NCBI GenBank assembly: GCA_902803365.1
Contig: CADCPU010000437.1
Span: 1 to 8,569 of the forward strand
Direction: 5' to 3'
DNA length: 8,569 bases
DNA from: Oscillospiraceae bacterium
GTDB lineage: Bacteria > Bacillota_A > Clostridia > Saccharofermentanales > Saccharofermentanaceae
Shown: positions 6,501-8,569 of the stretch, piece by piece
Layout of the letters: every line of letters starts with the position of its first letter
How positions within the stretch are numbered: position 1 is the stretch's first letter
Notes under the pieces: generated by a model
What the model saw: the letters and a program-made list of their open reading frames with translations, nothing else
Databases searched by the model: none
What the model was told of the DNA's origin: nothing
Position numbers and translations under genes: made by a program

Positions 6501-7283
6501 ATCCCTGTATTCCCGGGTACTAACTGTGAGATCGATTCCGCACGTGCTTTCGAGAGAGCAGGCGGTGAGGCTTCCATCTTCGTAGTAAGAAACAAGAGCC
6601 AGCAGGAGATCACAGAGTCCTTAATGACTCTCTCCAAGAAGATCAACGAGAGCAACATTATCATGCTTCCTGGCGGATTCTCCGCAGGTGACGAGCCTGA
6701 AGGATCAGGTAAGTTCTTCGCAGCTGCTTTCCGTAACCAGTATGTTACTGAGGCAGTCCGTGACTTGCTCTTTAACCGTGACGGTTTGATGCTCGGTATC
6801 TGTAACGGATTCCAGTCTTTGATCAAGCTTGGTCTCGTACCTTACGGCGATATCAAGGAACTTACAAATGAGAGCCCTACGCTCACATTCAACAATATCG
6901 GACGTCACCAGAACGTTTACTGCAAGACAAAGATCATGAGCAACAACAGCCCTTGGCTCACGAATGTTAAGCCGGGCGAGATCTACAACGTTCCTGCATC
7001 CCATGGTGAGGGAAGATTCGTTGCAAGCGAAGAGTTAGTTAAGAAGCTCATCGAGAACGGTCAGGTCGCTACATGCTATGTTGATGATAAGGGTGATCTC
7101 TCACTCAAGACTCAGTTCAATCCTAACGGTTCCGTATGTGCTATCGAAGGTATCCTGAGCCCTGACGGCCGTGTATTCGGTAAGATGTGCCACAGCGAGA
7201 GATTTGATCCGGATCTTTGCAAGAATATCCCGGGTGACAAGGATCAGAAGATCTTTGAGTCCGGTATCGCATATTTCCTCTGA
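3501..7283 (+). CDS. purL: Phosphoribosylformylglycinamidine synthase, single-chain, clade II
   Basis: PurL converts FGAR, glutamine and ATP to FGAM, step 4 of purine synthesis in the cytoplasm. The 1260-residue chain fuses what other Bacillota split into PurS, PurL and PurQ, and its length and motifs fit the clade II single-chain type (TIGR01857-like). A PurS-like N-terminus covers about 1-150. A linker and first AIRS-type synthase half follow, with WSDHCRHTTF at 223-232, ETHNHPTEIEPFGG at 328-341 and GGRTGRDGIGG at 453-463. The second synthase half includes IGGKDSMSG from 785. The class I glutamine amidotransferase domain starts near 998: nucleophile C1101 in GICNGFQ, and H1231 and E1233 in CHSER complete the Cys-His-Glu triad; SHGEGRF at 1167-1173 is also conserved. 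All catalytic residues appear intact. GGAGGA (3489-3494) sets the start. No other pur genes are in view; rsmA follows after 13 bases. Codon use is highly biased, suggesting strong expression. Confidence 0.97.
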   Translation: MAQEVRRIFSEKKLPFAVEARGILKDIKSDLGIDTLTEVKVFNRYDISGITDEEYENAKSVVFSEPPVDNVYDESIDTTGSAYVLGIEALPGQYDQRADSAAQCVQFLTQKERPLVKTAKIVVFYGSLTEEQKGEIDKYLINPVECRKASDVKPETLVDVYDIPETVETVEGFIDMSDEKIAELRSKLGLAMSDADLKFTREFFKEQKRNPTITEIRVLDTYWSDHCRHTTFLTQLEDIVFDGDDKLTEEIKATYADYLSTREEVYGERISKKPVCLMDVATMAMRKLKKDGKIADLDESEEINACSIKIRIDVDGEMKDYILMFKNETHNHPTEIEPFGGAATCLGGAIRDPLSGRSYVYQAMRVTGAGDPTVPVSMTLKGKLSQKKIVRTAAAGYSAYGNQIGLATGQVDEVYHPGYVAKRMEIGAVIGAAPAENIVRERPIPGDIVVLLGGRTGRDGIGGATGSSKAHDEKSVLTCGAEVQKGNPPTERKIQRLFRNPQVTKLIVRCNDFGAGGVSVAIGELADGLRINLDLVPKKYEGLDGTEIAISESQERMACVIHKEDKDKFLKFADEENLEAIVVAEVTEEPYMRMVWNGNTIVDLPRSFIDTNGASQYADVEVSKPTEGAYIDSVNASYTAGDFKKSLLGALNSLEGCSRKGLIQRFDSTIGAGSVIMPYGGNYQTSPEEGMACKIPLDHGTTKSCSVMTYGFDPYFTEWNPYCGAYHSVVESLLKLLCMGVDPLTARLTFQEYFERMSSNVAWGKPLQALLGAYKAQLDFGTASIGGKDSMSGTFNEIHVPPTLVSFAVGMTTVDKLITATLTGTSQKLYFIKVARNELGFYKKDHALRVIKAVKELTSRGLLKNAAVVRSSGIAARTVEMLVGNKLGFEFSSDLKEEELFSKSLGTIILAIDKDSNAVDKVEMAGGKYLGTTNATGVVSYNGVSVSVDEALEAYEGKLEPIFRTVAEDGTMPCEVKEFNSDKTFKAAPGVLKGAKPKVIIPVFPGTNCEIDSARAFERAGGEASIFVVRNKSQQEITESLMTLSKKINESNIIMLPGGFSAGDEPEGSGKFFAAAFRNQYVTEAVRDLLFNRDGLMLGICNGFQSLIKLGLVPYGDIKELTNESPTLTFNNIGRHQNVYCKTKIMSNNSPWLTNVKPGEIYNVPASHGEGRFVASEELVKKLIENGQVATCYVDDKGDLSLKTQFNPNGSVCAIEGILSPDGRVFGKMCHSERFDPDLCKNIPGDKDQKIFESGIAYFL

Positions 7284-7288
7284 TCTTT

Positions 7289-7294
7289 GAGGTG
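7289..7294 (+). promoter_or_regulatory. Ribosome binding site of rsmA, unusually close to the ATG
   Basis: GAGGTG ends two bases before the ATG at 7297. The bases GAGGTGAT together pair perfectly with the anti-Shine-Dalgarno end of 16S rRNA, but the GAGG core is only four bases from the start, tighter than the usual 6-9. Together with the 13-base gap to purL this suggests translation helped by ribosomes finishing purL. Confidence 0.7.
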
Positions 7295-7296
7295 AT

Positions 7297-8094
7297 ATGG
7301 ATAAAGATACCGTCATATCAGTTCTTTCGAGCAATGGACTTAATGCTCAGAGCAGATTCGGACAGAATTTTCTGTGCGATGACAGTGTCATAAACAAAAT
7401 AATAGAGATTTCAGGTATCAAGCCCGGCAGCTCTGTCCTCGAGATAGGGCCCGGGCTTGGTGCTTTGACTGAAAAGGCAATAGAACTCGGTGCTGATTAT
7501 ACCGGTGTTGAGATCGATCGAGGTCTCTTTGAAGTCTTAAAGGACACTTATGGTGACAAGTTCATTTGCTCTGATTATCTTAAACTCGAAAAAGATTCAT
7601 ATTCTAAGGATTTTGACAAGGTCATAAGTAATATCCCGTATTATGTCATGACACCGATCATCAAGAAACTTCTTACGGATTGTACTGTTGCAGATAAGAT
7701 GACATTCATGGTTGAGGAAGATGCGATTGACAGGATAATCGCTTCTCCAAACACCAAGCAGTATGGTCCTTTGGCTGTTCTTTGCAGTGTCTACGGTGAC
7801 GTAAAAAGAGAATTTACAGTTCCGTCCTCTTGTTTTTATCCGGCTCCACACACGACTTCTGCGGTCATCAGTCTGACAAGAAGAGATGGTTTTGTTATAA
7901 ATGAAGATTTCTGCGAGTTTGTGGAAGCCGCATTTTCAATGCGCCGCAAGACTTTGACAAATTCTCTCAAGGCGTTCTCCAAAAGTCACGGATCTGACAT
8001 CGAGAATATCCTGGATAATCTCGGCATCGATAAAAAAGTCAGAGCTGAGGCTATCGAACCTGCTTTGTTTGTTTCTATGTTTGAGCAGATTTGA
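7297..8094 (+). CDS. rsmA: 16S rRNA (adenine-N6,N6) dimethyltransferase RsmA (KsgA)
   Basis: RsmA dimethylates the two adjacent adenines in the terminal hairpin of 16S rRNA (A1518 and A1519 in E. coli numbering) late in 30S assembly, using S-adenosylmethionine. The 265-residue length is typical. The N-terminal SRFGQNFLCDDSVINKI (residues 19-35) is a family hallmark. Motif I, VLEIGPGLGALT, is at 47-58, with the acidic VEID at 71-74. The catalytic motif NIPYY is at 112-116, followed by VMTPII. FYPAP at 180-184 and AFSMRRKTLTNSL at 212-224 are conserved C-terminal elements. The usual MVQKEVADR stretch reads MVEEDAIDR here, a mild divergence. The gene follows purL by 13 bases and is probably cotranscribed with it. 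Lysine codons AAA and AAG are mixed, unlike the upstream purL. Loss of RsmA gives kasugamycin resistance in known bacteria. Confidence 0.97.
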   Translation: MDKDTVISVLSSNGLNAQSRFGQNFLCDDSVINKIIEISGIKPGSSVLEIGPGLGALTEKAIELGADYTGVEIDRGLFEVLKDTYGDKFICSDYLKLEKDSYSKDFDKVISNIPYYVMTPIIKKLLTDCTVADKMTFMVEEDAIDRIIASPNTKQYGPLAVLCSVYGDVKREFTVPSSCFYPAPHTTSAVISLTRRDGFVINEDFCEFVEAAFSMRRKTLTNSLKAFSKSHGSDIENILDNLGIDKKVRAEAIEPALFVSMFEQI

Positions 8095-8100
8095 TATAAT
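8092..8100 (+). promoter_or_regulatory. Extended -10 promoter candidate for the DUF4214 gene, overlapping the rsmA stop
   Basis: TGATATAAT contains a perfect -10 (8095-8100) preceded by TGn, the extended -10 element. The TGn is the rsmA stop codon itself. A -35 at 17-base spacing (8072-8077, TTTCTA) is poor, which extended -10 promoters tolerate. Transcription would begin near 8107, about 20 bases before the next ATG. Confidence 0.5.
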
Positions 8101-8126
8101 GGTATTGGTTGTTGAGGGAGTGTTTT

Positions 8127-8569
8127 ATGAAGAAACTTAATAAGTTCATGTGTGTTTTTTTGTCGGCTGCCATGTTGGTATCAGCAGGAACGACAAGTTT
8201 GGCGGATCGTTCGGCAGAACCTCAGATCGGTTATTATCGAGCTGCAGTATCTGACCAGGGCGTTGAAGGTTTTATCTCGAGACTTTATAAGCTTGCCATG
8301 GGCAGAGATGCTGACGGTGACGGACTTAAGTATTGGTGCGACCAGCTCGATAACGGGACGATCACCGCATCAAATATCGCGAGATTCTTCTTTTCTTGTG
8401 ATGAATTCTATTCACTTAATTACAATGTAGATAATTATGTAAAGGTACTTTACCGCGTATTTTTTAACAGAGAGCCTGATGCTTCCGGTTATACGTATTG
8501 GAATGATCAGATCTTCTATTACGGAGCAACCAGAAGGGAAGTCCTTGAAGGATTTATCGCTTCTCAGGA
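8127..8569 (+). CDS. Secreted DUF4214 protein, N-terminal 147 residues (3' end outside window)
   Basis: The reading frame from the ATG at 8127 stays open to the window edge. Residues 1-26 look like a Sec signal peptide: MKKLNK, a hydrophobic core to about residue 20, and likely cleavage after SLA (residue 26); there is no lipobox cysteine. Two copies of a DUF4214-like module follow, at about 48-94 and 103-147. Each has the pattern LY-x4-(G/N)R-x2-D-x2-G-x2-YW, then a helix ending in F-x-S/SQ. The first copy has an aspartate-rich DADGDG loop (residues 61-66), which could bind calcium. The biochemical function of DUF4214 is not established; it occurs in exported and cell-surface proteins, often in repeated copies and linked to other domains. 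GAGGGAG (8114-8120) is the ribosome binding site. Rest of the protein, and any enzymatic or anchoring domain, lies beyond the window. The identification rests on motif pattern, with good but not full confidence. Confidence 0.82.
   Translation, partial: MKKLNKFMCVFLSAAMLVSAGTTSLADRSAEPQIGYYRAAVSDQGVEGFISRLYKLAMGRDADGDGLKYWCDQLDNGTITASNIARFFFSCDEFYSLNYNVDNYVKVLYRVFFNREPDASGYTYWNDQIFYYGATRREVLEGFIASQ

Noticed and set aside
8152..8430. Alternative + strand frame of 92 codons near the right edge
   Set aside because: It overlaps the DUF4214 frame, which has a signal peptide, a good ribosome binding site and domain repeats; the alternative has none of these.

Overview
The window looks like an ordinary chromosomal stretch from a low-to-moderate-GC member of the Bacillota, most likely class Clostridia. 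This is inferred from strong GGAGG-type ribosome binding sites, sigma-A-like -35/-10 pairs, a single-chain PurL of the clade II type found in Clostridia, streptococci and Bacteroides, and a secreted DUF4214 protein of a kind common in gut and rumen Clostridia. Bacteroidota are less likely because their genes usually lack such Shine-Dalgarno sites and use a different -10. I cannot name a genus from the sequence.

Layout. At the left edge the 5' part of argG (argininosuccinate synthase) reads leftwards and leaves the window. A 239-base divergent intergenic region (421-659) holds the argG promoter with two ArgR-type operators laid over and just after its -10, and a second promoter reading rightwards. 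Everything to the right is on the + strand: a class IV aminotransferase of unknown substrate (660-1514), htpG encoding an Hsp90 chaperone (1532-3451), purL (3501-7283), rsmA/ksgA (7297-8094), and the start of a secreted DUF4214 protein (8127 to the window end). Gaps are 17, 49, 13 and 32 bases and none holds a recognisable terminator, so transcription may run through. Two further promoter candidates sit at gene ends: one before purL, whose -35 lies inside the last codons of htpG, and one before the DUF4214 gene, whose extended -10 shares bases with the rsmA stop codon.

How the genes fit together. argG makes argininosuccinate and is probably shut down by ArgR with arginine. The aminotransferase and htpG probably share a transcript, but no common pathway is evident. 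purL does step 4 of purine synthesis as a stand-alone gene, with no other pur gene in view. rsmA modifies 16S rRNA. htpG and purL have noticeably more biased codon use (lysine almost always AAG; many CTC and ATC) than the aminotransferase, rsmA and DUF4214 genes, suggesting higher expression.

I found no mobile element, CRISPR array, RNA gene or clear novel system. The points most worth checking are the architecture of the divergent argG regulatory region, including a 9-base ArgR-like core that recurs inside both divergent promoters, and the unusually long charged linker in HtpG, encoded by a 48-base pure-purine tract.
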